Of a stretch of DNA of 64,000 nt, positions 31,698 through 43,600 are shown piece after piece. Every line of letters begins with the position of its first letter. The first letter of the stretch is position 1. Origin of the DNA: Arcuatula senhousia (taxonomy: Eukaryota > Mollusca > Bivalvia > Mytilida > Mytilidae); contig OZ020313.1 of NCBI GenBank assembly GCA_963971305.1, forward strand, positions 55,314,203 to 55,378,202, given 5' to 3'. A program made the position numbers and the translations under genes. The notes beneath the pieces are model-generated. The model worked only from the letters and a program-made list of their open reading frames with translations. It was not told the DNA's origin and searched no databases.

Positions 31698-33566
31698 TTT
31701 ACTACTTACAGAAACGACATTAATTAATACTTGACCAATTTTCAAGTTTAAATTCTTAAAAATCTATCTTTAAAAATAAAAGAATTTCATACCTTTTTCA
31801 ATAAATTTGAGTTAAATTCTCCTAAACAAACCATTATGTCATGCCGCAATTTTTGGCACTTTCACGTGGCCTTTTTTTTACAAACATAATAATTTCGCAC
31901 TAAAACCAAGACTTACGTAACCCCCCTGTCATCTTTGAAAAATCAATTTCTCTCTCTCTTATTCAAAACATGGACACTAATGAATATAGTTCTTTTTTTT
32001 TTTTCACGTGCTCCAATAATTAAATAATACAATTTCTGACCATTTCTGCCATTAACTTTTGAAGATATATCATTGTATAAATTATTACTCGAAAGCCGGA
32101 AAAATATTTGCAGCATTAAAAAAACTAACAGTTGGAATGATATGCTACAACGGGCAGTACGGCTGAGGATTAACAGAAAATCCGAAATAAAAAAAAAAAA
32201 AAAAAAAAAAACAACATGTGACTTTCTGATTTAGGTTTGTTAACTTGGAGTAATATTGTTAGGCTTTCTTTTTTTTTGGTCATGGGATGATTTTTTATAT
32301 CTTTCCCTTTTTAACATCAGCGCATAAATATATGCATATAAACATGGTTAAAATAATATAACACCAAATTAAAAATCTTTCACAAGACTGAGACCTAGCT
32401 CCAGAGTCACTTCGTACCAGATTATTCTCCCCTCAAAAAGGGGGGGGGGGCGGGTTAAGCGACTTTATGTTACATTACCGAAATCATATCTATACTGACT
32501 ACTTATTGAAATTCATATACTAGTACCTGTTTTTATTATGAAATATTATTATGTCTACGGAGATATATCTCTCAATATTATAGTCTTAATACTTAGAATT
32601 ATTTCTTCTCTGAAAAGATTGCTGTCACGATTGCTGTATATATACTTTGAATTATATCTTCTCTAAAGAGATTGCTGTCCTGTTAATTGAATAAACAGAA
32701 CAGCACCCTCTTCGGTATGTATAAGACAACAACCTTTTTAGAAGTCTGGGAATGTCATTGATGGATGTGTCAACATGGATTTTTAATATCATTAGTCCAT
32801 TGGCAGGGTAAAAAGATACAATCAAAGCCGGTGACTAAACCTCGAGGTCAATTCGGTGAAGCTCTCTATTTCAAGAGTACTCTCATCAGTAACACTTGAA
32901 TCAAAACATTGGAAGGTTTGATTGTTCCTTAAACAATCATCTAAATGTTAGGTGTAACATAGATGTATAATACATCTATGGGTGTACATACTGTTTTCCG
33001 TTGTGGATTTATTTAAATTGTCGTTTCCCGTTATATTGTAGGTTGTGTCGCGTACACTTTTTCCACATCTCATTTTCTTTTATACAGAGACATTACAGGA
33101 CCTCTTTCATTTGGCTTCATTGAAACTCCTTATGATTTCGACACCAGAAAGATTGACACTGTTTTCAGTTCTGAGCCTAATTTCAACAGTTAAAACCGTT
33201 ATAACTAACACTTCAAACCCTTAAAATTCAATATTTCGAAACGAAAGAATTTATCCGAAAATTAATAAGATTCATAAAATTAAGACATTGAAAAAATATA
33301 GATTACTTACTGATATTTGAAATAGGTTAACAGGTTCCATAAACAGGGCAAGTTAAAGAAGCTTACCTTTATCTGTTTAGAGCAAGAACTAATATTTGAA
33401 AAAAGAATGAGTATATTTTGATAAGTTATAAAGATTCTTATTAAGTTATCTTGTTGCTACAATATATTACTAGTGACAAAAGTCTTAATATGAATGATGG
33501 CATGTCAAAGAATAGATCAACTAATAATACAATGGTTTTTAAGCAAACACTTAAAGAGGGCTCCAT
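31698..33566. other. Gene-free stretch with simple repeats
   Basis: A run of about 22 A ends near 32210 and a G-run is at 32439-32449. A dispersed repeat at about 32955-33070 (with taggttgtgtcgcgtacac) recurs in inverse orientation at 48795-48890, 49365-49440 and more weakly at 59070-59130. No gene supported. Confidence 0.5.
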
Positions 33567-34075
33567 ATGGAATTTTCACCACTTGAAGCAGTGTCCCAGG
33601 CCTTAAGATTTTTCATTTTGCCTCCACAGAAAATTAGACCAATGAGTTATCTTGCTTTTTTTACACGTTGTTATTCGTTCATTCTGGAAATTTTGCTTTT
33701 TTTTCTGATCACTTACATGGGGGTCCTGATGAGTGGGTCTGATCATGGTTCACGGAAAATAAAATTTAGATTTCTCAGTTCACAGGAAATTAGCAAATAT
33801 TTGAGAAAATTCCCCAAATCACAATTCACAGGAAATATTTCCACTGTAGAAATCTGTGGAGACACCATTGACAGATCACAGAAAATTAGTTTTGCCGGGA
33901 ACAATTCACAGACAATGCCCTCATCCCAGTTCACGAACAATTGTTTGTCTGAATCACAGTTCACAGGAAATTCAAATGGACGATCACGCATCACGAAATT
34001 ACCCCGTCGTCCCCCTCTTACATGTTATGATTTATATTTTCTATTGTTATTTTTTTTTTAAGGGAACTTATTGAA
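33567..34075. repeat. Degenerate (CACAGGAAAAT)-motif region
   Basis: Many scattered copies of tcaca(g)gaaaat on the plus strand between 33740 and 33995. A 164-codon open frame over this stretch is low-complexity, with repeated SQFTGN-like segments produced by the motif, and is not regarded as a gene. Confidence 0.5.
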
Positions 34076-34644
34076 AAAGACATTTACATGAAGTTTGAGG
34101 AGTTTTGTGAGAGTATATATTAATTTTAGGATTTAAAATCATGACAAATCTCCGCAATTAAAGTGGCATGTAAGTTTGTTTTACACACTATTTATAACCA
34201 AACGTTTATTGATAACCTGAGATCATTTTAAATGCCGATGTTGTAGTTCTGCTATATAACATGCACGGTCGTTATACTTGTCCTGCGACAACATGTTTTC
34301 TACCGATTTTTCTGCTTGTTTTCTACCGATTGTTTTTTTAGAAATATGAAAAATAACGCTTATTTTTAACATTTGAATATATCCTATGGGAGAATATGCA
34401 ATACATGATTGTTTATTTGTAAAAGAGCCATTTGCTGTTTCATATAACTAACAGGTTTAAGAAATTTGATATGTCCTGGTTTTCTACCAATTAGGTATGT
34501 TCTTTACTGTGTTTTCTACAGATGAGTCCTTGATTTCTACCGATGATCTAATTTCATATAACTACACATTATCGTTGTTTCCAAAGGCATACATACTTCG
34601 TAAATGCTTGTGTTGTACAGTAAAGCTTTATCATACTGTTGTAT

Positions 34645-35633
34645 GGAACGCCATTTAAACCAAAACCTTGGTATCTATAGGATACCTCAGATAACTGGGG
34701 TTTTACTGGCAGCTATCTGGGGGTTTTCTGGACGAAACTCTCAATTACATCAGGTATTAAGAGTTATCTTGGTAACTGGTGGTTTGCTGTTAGCTATCAC
34801 ATAGGAACCTAATTAAACCCCTTCTACCTACAGATATTGTAGTCCCGTTCGGGGCCCGGGTGGCGACTAGGCCCGCAGCAGAGCCTAGCTTGTCGTGAGA
34901 GGCGACTAAGGGTATTGGGATTCTGACGTTGGGTCAGTGTTCAGCCCACAGAGCGACCAAGTGTGTACCCTAAGTGGCTGAATAGGGTGGTCCTTGTCCG
35001 CAGGGATTGTCAGGTCTATAATACGGAAACCCTGACGGCCGACAATAGTGGGCCAACGTGTGAGGAGAGTGTCACGCTTCATGCACGTAAGAATCCCTTT
35101 GTGGACCACCAAGTAGTGCACCACATAGGCTTAATTTTCAGTCCCTACCCACCTCTCCCCTTTTCCTGTGGTTCTTCAAAATTTGCAGTTCCTTTGTTTC
35201 CCACCCAAACCCCATGTTTCATTTATCATCCTCATTTCATGTTCATTTTATCATCTTTTAAATGTTCATCGCCTGTAAATAACCTATTTAGCGTTATTCA
35301 TTCACTCACTCACTCACATATATTTTAAGTTCATGCTATTTTTAAACTCTTTGAAAGCAGAATTTATCAATGTAAAGATGAAAACTATCAATTCCTCAAA
35401 AACGAATACAAAGCTCAGCTTCCAATAAATTATTTTTGAAAACTCTTAATAGCAAGAGTTTTTGTGGTATCCATGGGATAGCTGATAGGAAACCCTCAGT
35501 TACCTGAAATAACTAGATCCATACCTGATGTAATTATGAGTTTCGCTCTGAAAACCCCCAGATAGTTGCCAGTAAACCCCAAGTTATCTGAGGTATCCTA
35601 TAGTTACCATGGTTTTGGTTAAAATGGCGTGCC
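34645..35633. mobile_element. Fold-back element nested in the CACGG element
   Basis: Arms of about 165 bp (34645-34807 and 35465-35633) are imperfect inverse copies; landmarks are acgccattt, taggatacctcagataact and attacatcaggtat. Both sides carry the 11-12-bp direct repeat atactgttgtat (34633-34644, 35634-35645), a long target duplication like those of Mutator-type elements. The spacer holds the GC-rich SINE-like repeat. Confidence 0.75.
34846..35125 (+). repeat. GC-rich SINE-like repeat, copy 1
   Basis: Starts gtcccgttcggggcccgggt and includes taggcccgcag, gcgaccaagtgtgtaccc and gtctataatacggaaa. It is matched in the same orientation by 54080-54285. Short, GC-rich and non-coding, probably a SINE; a polymerase III promoter was not confirmed. 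Confidence 0.7.
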
Positions 35634-37049
35634 ATACTGTTGTATATGTACAGATCAATTTCAGCCGAGAAATGCGTTCATGCCTCAGCCTCAGCAATTC
35701 TAGATATAACAGTGAAATCTGGTATATGGAGGATTATTTCCAATTATATTTAAAGCACTTCACAAATCTCATATAAGTGGAAGAAATGTTGATATACTAT
35801 CATTTTCTGATAGGCAGCTTTTGAGAAAATACACATTTATTTAAATTTTGTAAAAGTGTTCTTGGTGTGCGCTTGGTTTTTGCCCATGAACCTCCACTTT
35901 CTTTTTATCGTCAATATTATGTGTGCAATAAAATATACAGTTTTACAATTTTTCATGAAATGTCATTTTATATATCACATTATCACATCGGTAGAATGCC
36001 AGGACCATCGGTAGAAAACCAGGACACATCTTTAGAAAACCAGGACCATATTTTTTTTTAAATGATCGAAAAATCAAAAATACGCCATTTGTAATGAACA
36101 GTGATATGTCTTTAAAAATGTCCGACTTTTTAGAACAAGGAGCATAATTTTCAGCCCAGTGAATGGTAATTAAAAACAGATATTCATGATTATCTGAAAA
36201 AAGGGAAATTGTCTCTTGCTGGAAAAAATAAACAATACCCTTACTGTAATTTTATGTACATACTTAAAACAAAATGATGTAAATTAAATTAGTTTGTTTA
36301 TAAGTGCCATAATAGCCAGGTATCATTGTTTGGAAAAAATCGTCTGCCAGGTTTGTTTTTTTATCATCAAATTGGTAGAAATCTAGGACATCGGTAGAAA
36401 ACGAGCAGAAACATCGGTAGAAAACATGTTGTCGCAGGACAAGTATAACGACCGTGACATGTATATTTTGATACCCAGTGCTTGTTCGAAGCTAATTGCT
36501 ATAGGCCTACTTTCAAAAATATCATTTTATAGTTTTCTTTAAAAAAATCATAATTTTTCTCTTTTGAAAAAAAGTACAAATCCTAATTCTTGATACCACC
36601 ATAGGTGATTTTTGCATTATTTATCATTGCTCCTCTTGTCCACAAAAAAAACCCGTGTCCTGGTACATGTGTATTTAGGTCATTTAATAGCTACCCTAAA
36701 TTGTTTAAATGTTTAGATAGGGAGTTAATGAGGATCCTTCACGCCTGCTTTAAAATGACCACTTGTTAGTTTTACAAATACTTATCTTAAACTCTCACCA
36801 TTTTGTCAAAATAAAAAATCAAATTCCTTCAATTAAAATCAGAGACTTCGAATGCCTCTATGTTAGATATGTATTTATCTTAGTGATTATTTTTTCGTTC
36901 CTTTATTTATACATGTACCATATTACATTTTCATTAGAATTAATTACATTGCCAACAGACATGTAAAAGGTCACTGGAATTCTAATTGTTTTGCGTTTGA
37001 ATTTTTCTATAGACATTTTTGATTTCCCCCGTTTTTCGTGTATTTGATA

Positions 37050-37356
37050 ATGGTACAGATTCCCATTCTCGTTGCCACTATAAGTGGTATTGCCAATGCT
37101 ATTATTTGTTGTTCGTTATTGATCGCTGCACAGAAGCACCAGTACTGGATATATTACACCTTCACCGAGACCGGCTCAGTATCATTTTCATCGGGGTTTT
37201 TCACTCTGACGACGGCATACACCGCTGTATTAAAAGCCGAGATAGGCCTATACGACACCCATTACACACTAGATACGGACTTCGCCAACTCTCTGGCTCC
37301 CGACACTAGCTCGTCAGATACCACAGACTCGGCAAAGACAGGATATTTCGAAGAAG
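37050..37356 (+). CDS. Paralogue A exon 1
   Basis: Starts with ATG in gataatgg and ends GAAG before gtacat. Encodes TM1 (ISGIANAIICCSLLIAAQ) and the first loop. Confidence 0.85.
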
Positions 37357-39042
37357 GTACATGTATATTCAAGTTTTACTATTTTGTACATGTATATTCA
37401 AGTTTTACTATTTTGTAAATGTAGAAGACAAACTTCGATTTATAATTTGTTGAAATTTGAACTTCATGATGCTTGTAAATGTACTTGTGGTCATTAATAA
37501 TTATGAAATATAAGTTAATGTTTTTTTTCTTTTATTGAAGCATACATGTAAATTGTGACCGAATGTGTTTTATTTCAAGCAAATCTTATATTTTGTTTCG
37601 TTTAGAATTAAGAAGGAATCTGCGCTATGCATTGATGGGGAAAAAGCATAGCTAACTTTGAATTTCAAGTCTAATCTATAAACGTGGATAAATGAATTTA
37701 TGTCAATTATTAATCAATCAATCAATCGACAAAACATTTACAGTATAAACTTAATTTAAAATCACCAGTTATTTTCTTTTTTTCTTTTTATTTATTTTAA
37801 AATGACATGATATGTTCTTATGATTTTGCTATTTCAAGGGGTTTATCTCTTTACAGAGGCCGTAAAAGCTAGTAGAGCCCTTGCAATTATAAGCACCTTA
37901 ACGTCGCTTGGAGCCGCTGTGTGTGGCATTCTCTCCTTGGTGTTGCCACCGGCTCCTACTAAAATTTTGAGAATTTCGGCCATATCCGTAATTGCGTCTA
38001 CAGGTATTCTTATAAAAAAAAATGTTAAGACAAATTGCAACAAAACACGAAAAAAAAAAAAAAAAAAAGCAATCACTGATAAAGAAAACATTGTCTTGAC
38101 AATAAGCCGGCAAAGTTTACTCCCTCTCTATTCCTGTCACGTGTACAATGGGAGTATAAACAGGATGAATGATTGATAAAAACGCACATGACTATAAATT
38201 TTTGTTTAGGTTTCAAATCAATATTCATCTAAAAAGATATGGACCATACCTTAACAATACCACAATTCGTTTTTATGTTAAAATGTATATTTCATGCAGC
38301 CTGTCAAAGATGCTTAGAAATAGCGGAGAGGCATTTGAAATTCCAAAAACAAGGAAAAGTCCAAAACAAAAACAACTGACATAAAAGGCAACCACACACA
38401 AAATACAAGAATCGCCACAACAAAGTGGCACTCACGTCGAAAGGAGATTGAAGGAATCCCTCGGTGGTTGTTAAAATGATAAAAAAAATCGTGCTTTTAA
38501 GTTCAAACTATTTATTTTATTTCAGCTTTAGTAATATCAATGAAGCAAAGGTGTATCAGTAAGTCAATTGAATGTCGTTAATTCCACAAGACAAAAAAAA
38601 AAACAGTAAACAATAAATCTTCAAAAAACAAAACATAAAACAGCCAAACCGCAACGTAAACTCAAGTGGAAACGATAAGAGGGAACCTAGTTGTTTCGGG
38701 AGAGTAAGCAGCTCTTGGTTGCTACTGCACACCCATCACTTTGCCAGCATTTAAATACTATACCAAATAGATATAACAACTGAGTTTTTTTTTCTAGTGT
38801 TGTCTATCATATTTTCAGCTTTTCTGGCAACTATTGCTTTGATTGTGACTCGGACACAGTTCAAGAGCGGGATGGAGATCCGAGACTCGTTTTACATGGG
38901 GATCACGGCAGATTTAATGGCGGTGGTATCAACTGGATGCTTTATCGCGGCCTTTGTTCTATCGCAATATGTTACGGGAAATAAAACGGAGCCAGTCGAT
39001 AACGGCAAACCTGCACTGGAAGCGAAGAAACCAGAAGCATAA
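37050..39042 (+). CDS. Four-transmembrane protein, paralogue A (3 exons)
   Basis: Exons 37050-37356, 37857-38003 and 38819-39042; all introns are GT-AG and phase 1. The 225-residue product has TM1 at about residues 4-27, a ~75-residue loop (YYTFTETGSVSFSSGFFTL, AEIGLYDTHY), TM2 at about 108-130, TM3 at about 148-165, TM4 at about 178-200 and a short hydrophilic tail ending KKPEA. Topology resembles claudin/PMP22 tetraspans, but the loop lacks the W-GLW-C-C signature and the family is not recognised. Exon 3 could start at 38798 instead (7 more residues); 38819 is chosen because it aligns with paralogue B. A 5'-UTR acceptor (tttttctatag) ends at 37012. AATAAA-like ATTAAA is at 39159-39164. Confidence 0.85.
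37857..38003 (+). CDS. Paralogue A exon 2
   Basis: Acceptor tttatctctttacag, donor ACAG before gtattc; 147 nt, the same length as in paralogue B. Encodes TM2 with KASRALAIISTLTSLGAAVC. Confidence 0.85.
38620..38760 (-). mobile_element. Reverse-transcriptase element 3' fragment in intron 2 of paralogue A
   Basis: Minus-strand copy with aaccgcaacgtaaactcaag, gggagagtaagcagctcttg and gcacacccatcac. Confidence 0.6.
38819..39042 (+). CDS. Paralogue A exon 3
   Basis: Acceptor tcatattttcag, stop TAA. Encodes TM3 and TM4 around the loop RTQFKSGMEIRDSFYMG. Confidence 0.8.
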
Positions 39043-39384
39043 CACAAAATAGGATATAATTTTATATCTACATGTATGAGTGAATCCTTTGCTGATTTTA
39101 TGGACATCGACTTTTTACAAAGAACATTTAATCATGGTATTTTCTTTTATTTTCGATTATTAAAGCTTTTGTCTTAAAGCTCAGTTCAACCAGTCAGAGA
39201 TTATCAAAATTCCACATTTTTGTATATAAACCAATATTATCATTTATTTTTGCATTTTTTTTTATGTATTTTACGTCATAACATGTTTTACTTAATTTGT
39301 ATCTTCCTTAGTCTCCTCATTGATAAATTGATATAATGTGTTTGAACAGTTCTATGATCAGCATTTTACTGCCTTTTATTATAA

Positions 39385-39600
39385 GAAAGAAGCAAAGAGG
39401 CCCCAATCGGGCATTATAGTGTCAAAAGTCCTAAAGGGCAACGACGAAACCGGTAAACACGAACAAGAACAGCACAACAAAATCAACCAAATGGAGATCA
39501 ACAACGCGAAGAAGAGTGAACTCAGGTGCTACGGAAGAGTAAGCAGTTCCTGTCTGCTATAGCACACCCGTCGTTTTGCTAATTATTATAAGATTTGTGC
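39385..39600 (-). mobile_element. Reverse-transcriptase element 3' fragment between the two paralogues
   Basis: agcaaagaggccccaatcgg at the element's 3' terminus, then gaacaagaacagcacaac, ggaagagtaagcagttcctg and ctatagcacacccgtcg. One of the better-kept short copies. Confidence 0.75.
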
Positions 39601-40376
39601 TGCTCCTGGCTAATGTTGCTCATTAAACAAGAATTACTTCTTCGCCTTTTTTCCGAGAAGCTTTTCCCTGTCACACATATTTAATAGATATATATTCTTG
39701 AATATGATAAAAGCCAAAACCGCATGAAACAGAAAGTGAAAAGAAAAAAAAACCATTAAGTTTCTGACAGCTTCATTTTTTAAACTTTATGTTTGAGTTT
39801 GGAATGCACTTTTTTCGACATTTTATCCCGTAGTTGTTATCTGCAACATAACGAAATGATTTTTCCTTCCGTCATGCCATAATTGAATTGACTTCGTATT
39901 TTGCAAAAAACACACACACACAAACGAAAACATTTTATAACACTAACTTCTATTTTTTAACATAACGAGATTTCAAGTTCCCGTTCATTAATTTGGCTAT
40001 TAACTTTTAAAACATCCCAGAAAGTGTGCACTTTTAAAAAGTCCTCAACCTTTTGTTATACTTTTATTCATCGCATAAGATTATTGTTTTGATCCATAAT
40101 TTAATATTCAAGTCTGTTTTAATTATTTGGGGTTCTAATCGGATCAAATGTGCTTTATCTCTTTTCTTATATTGTAATTAGGTTAAGTTAAAGAAAATAA
40201 AGAACATTTATGGTAAATTAAAACCTGTCATAATTTATATGTTTTTATTTCTTATTAAAGTAGCAATATAATTAAAATATGAAAGACTTTTCCTCATTTT
40301 TACAAACTTAAGACTCCTTCAACATTCAAATTTGAATTTACTGCCTTGACGTTATATTTCATTTTTCGCCAACATA

Positions 40377-40689
40377 ATGGCAAAGTTTCACATCCCAACA
40401 CTAGGATTAACGATAGGCGGGGTGACCAGTGCTGCAATATGTTTAAGTCTGCTCATTGCAGCCCAAGTAAAACAATTCTGGATAAAATATTCATTTACGG
40501 AAACGGGATCTTTTTCCTACAACACCGGATTTATTACGATCACATCTGACTACACGGCCGTTGCTAACGCTGAAATCGGCTTGTATGATACATATTACGT
40601 CATTGCCACTGATTTTGTAAACGCTCTGGTTCCCGACACAACAGTTTCCGACACAGTGGATTCTGCTACCACTGGATACTTTGATGAAG
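40377..40689 (+). CDS. Paralogue B exon 1
   Basis: ATG in cataatgg, donor GAAG before gtttgt. Encodes TM1 (ISGIAN-equivalent IGGVTSAAICLSLLIAAQ) and the loop. Confidence 0.85.
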
Positions 40690-43600
40690 GTTTGTAAACA
40701 TATACTGAGAGAAACTTTTAAAAGTAATATTTTCTTTGGATTTTTTATATAAATTAACGATTTAAAAATGTTATAAAACATAATTTGCATAGAAAAGTTA
40801 AAGAATATATAGTATCACATGATCACATACTAACTAAGCCGTAAAATAAAACAGCATACAATATGGTTCTTAGTTAAGTACAGACATGAAAAAAGACCAA
40901 TGTTGCATTATCAGTACATATAGGTCTTTTATTTTGAAAATTCAGAAAAAAAAGAAATAAAACACATTAAAGATAAAAGATTTTATTGATCGCCAATATT
41001 TACATTCGTTTAATCAATCAGAATTTTTATAGTTAAGATAAGAAAAAATATAAAATGATTTGATTGTATTTATAATACGGTATGGATTGATTTTGAGTAT
41101 AAAATGATTGCTTTAACAACACTACCGAACTTGGTATGTTTAAACTCAAATGTTTAAGAAGAAAAGACCAAAAAAAAACAAAAAAAACAAGACAAATATA
41201 AACCAGAAAAATCGGAATAGCCCTGACTTGGTATAGGTATTTCTGAAAAAAAGTGGGTTAAAGCAGGTTTTATAAGTTTACTTTTAGCTTACCTGAGCAA
41301 AGGCCACGTGAGCTTATGTCATCACTAATCGTCCGTCGTCGTCGTCCTCTAACAATTTCAAACATATCCTCAGAAACAAATGAACTAATTTGACTGAATC
41401 TTTGCAGGAATGATTTATGACATGTTTGCCGCAAACAATCCTCATTTGTTGAACGTTCGATGAAAACATGAGGCTGTTACTAAAAGCAGAACTAAAACTG
41501 ATAGGACAGATATTGGGCTCTTCAGAATTGAAAGCCCTGCTAAAGTCTTCGTTAGATCAAAGTTGTCAGATGACACCTTACAAGGGTTATTGCCCTTTAA
41601 AGGTCAAAATATTGATTTTTCATTTACGTTTTGCCATGTGGATGAAAACTATTGTAGTTAAGCCCCAGTCACACGTCACGTTTTAATGTAATCTATTGTC
41701 AAAGTTTTCGGTCTTTACGTTTAACTAGGTATATGCTACGTTTTACAAGGTTTCCTCACGTTTTACTACGTTTTACTAGGTATGGCAAGGTTTAACATCA
41801 GTCGTTTCATTAGGTTTTACCACGTTTTGCTACGTGTGTGGTACGTTTCGTCAGGTATTACTAGGATTTGTCACGTTTTACAAGGTATATCTTACGTTTT
41901 AGTACGTATTGTTGCGGTTTTGCTAGGTATGTACTACGTTTTACTACGTTTAACCACGTGCCACTACGCAGTGAAGAATTATCCGCGAAAACCGCATAAT
42001 TTTCTCAAAATAAATAAAATATATATATTCACCAGGAAGAGGTAGTGATTGGTTGAGGAGAAAGTAAGTAGTGATTTAATTCATATTCTAGTACATTTAT
42101 ATTATATCTTTGCCCCAAAGACTAATATGATCACTAATGGTATAGTATATTACCATTGTACGTCCGTTCGTCTGTCTGTGAAATACAATTTTGTCTCAGT
42201 TTTCCAACTGCTTTCAAAATATAATAGATATGATATTTTGCATTTACTGTAGTAACAAATGGTGCATAATAATTTTAGGTTCCTAGCTTAACTGGTTTTA
42301 CACATGTTGAACATCATATCACAGCAGTTGTCTAACTATAGGTCGTAAAGGTTTTATATTTCGCCTTCAATCTTATCATATGGTATAATAGGGTGCAAAT
42401 CTATTTTATACTCCTAGATCATCTACTTTCTGTTAACAGAATACTAAAGTTTTGAACAGAAGCGGGATATCACTAGTGCGCATTAGCTTACAAAATACTT
42501 GTTACAAATTGTTTATATTACACCATGTACACAGCTTTAAGACTTTCACGCAAAGTACTAATTCAGTCTTTTCCTCTTTTCCTTTAAATAAGAGAAAAGA
42601 ATCGCCTTGTAATTTATTCCAATCATTTAAATCCAAAAATAATTGGTTACAGAAAACTTGACAAATCGCTTCGATGAGTACAAGTGCAAGAGATAGGCCA
42701 ACTTGTTCGTAGATGCCGAACTAGGATTTCCTACTTTTCCAAATTAATGTCTCACCAAAATTAAACGCGTTTTTCTTAACCTCTGGTTGTATTGGAATAA
42801 CAACAGCCTTATCTTGCAGAATATGCGTATGCTAATTCAGCAACATCCCGTAATTTACCATTTTCATAGTTCTTTTTTTTCCTTTTAATGTGATTTAAAT
42901 GAATATTTTTCTCAAAACAAGGGTGCAAAAATAGGCGAAATGAATGAGTAAGCGTAATAAATCGTGATTATACCTACTCAAACGTGATAAAACGTGAAAA
43001 AACCTTGCGAAACGTAACATTAAACGTATAAAACGTACAAAAACCTCATAAAACCTTATGAAACGTAGTAACTACCTCGGAAAACGTAGTAAAACCTGGT
43101 GGTGAGCATTCCGCTACGTTTTACTAGGTTTTCGTTACGCTTTCACTAGGGTTTAACACGTTTTAACGACGTTTTACTACGTTCTACTACGTATCTGCTA
43201 CGTTTGTTTTTTTAGCCACGTTTCGCCACGTTTGTGTCGTGCAAACGATACAAACGGGGCACCCCACGTTTGCGTCCAGGTATCTCTACGTATGTACCCG
43301 GTTTCAACTACGTGTCGGTACGTTTCGTTACGTTTAGCCGTTTCACTACGTTTCAGAAACGTAGTAAAACGGGGCGCCGAAACGTGACAGTGTGACTGGG
43401 GCTTTAGATAAAGCTGTTGATTACTTAAACATTCAGCTCATTAAGCTCTACAAAGGTCTCCATTGGGTCGAAGTTGTCAGATGACCACTGAAAGAAGAGA
43501 CTGTTATGGCGTAAGGACCTGGTGAGCTATTCAGGCTCCTGTGAGCCTCTTGTTTAATTGCCATTCTAAATTAAAACTGTTTCAAAGATCAATAGAAGAA

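Larger units (their letters stand above)
34264..36456. mobile_element. 2.2-kb TIR element with CACGG ends and 5-bp target duplication
   Basis: The left end cacggtcgttatacttgtcc continues gcgacaacatgttttctaccgat; the right end is its inverse, over about 44 bp with further matches inside. Both ends are flanked by acatg (34259-34263, 36457-36461). Copies of gttttctaccgat point inward from each side (34310-34545 and, inverted, 35990-36430). Ends starting CAC plus a 5-bp duplication are hallmarks of the Transib/RAG-like superfamily, so that assignment is possible. There is no transposase, so it is non-autonomous. Two later insertions lie inside. Confidence 0.75.

Noticed and set aside
32865..32900. 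Second possible hammerhead motif on the minus strand (ctgatgag...gaaa)
   Set aside because: Two extra bases between the stem II palindrome and GAAA, and no cleavage triplet with matching stem I.
33567..34061. 164-codon open frame
   Set aside because: Low-complexity product driven by repeated tcacaggaaat motifs; no domain, no splice context.
37038..37049. Four-codon upstream extension of paralogue A
   Set aside because: It would start at GTG; the ATG at 37050 aligns with the start of paralogue B.
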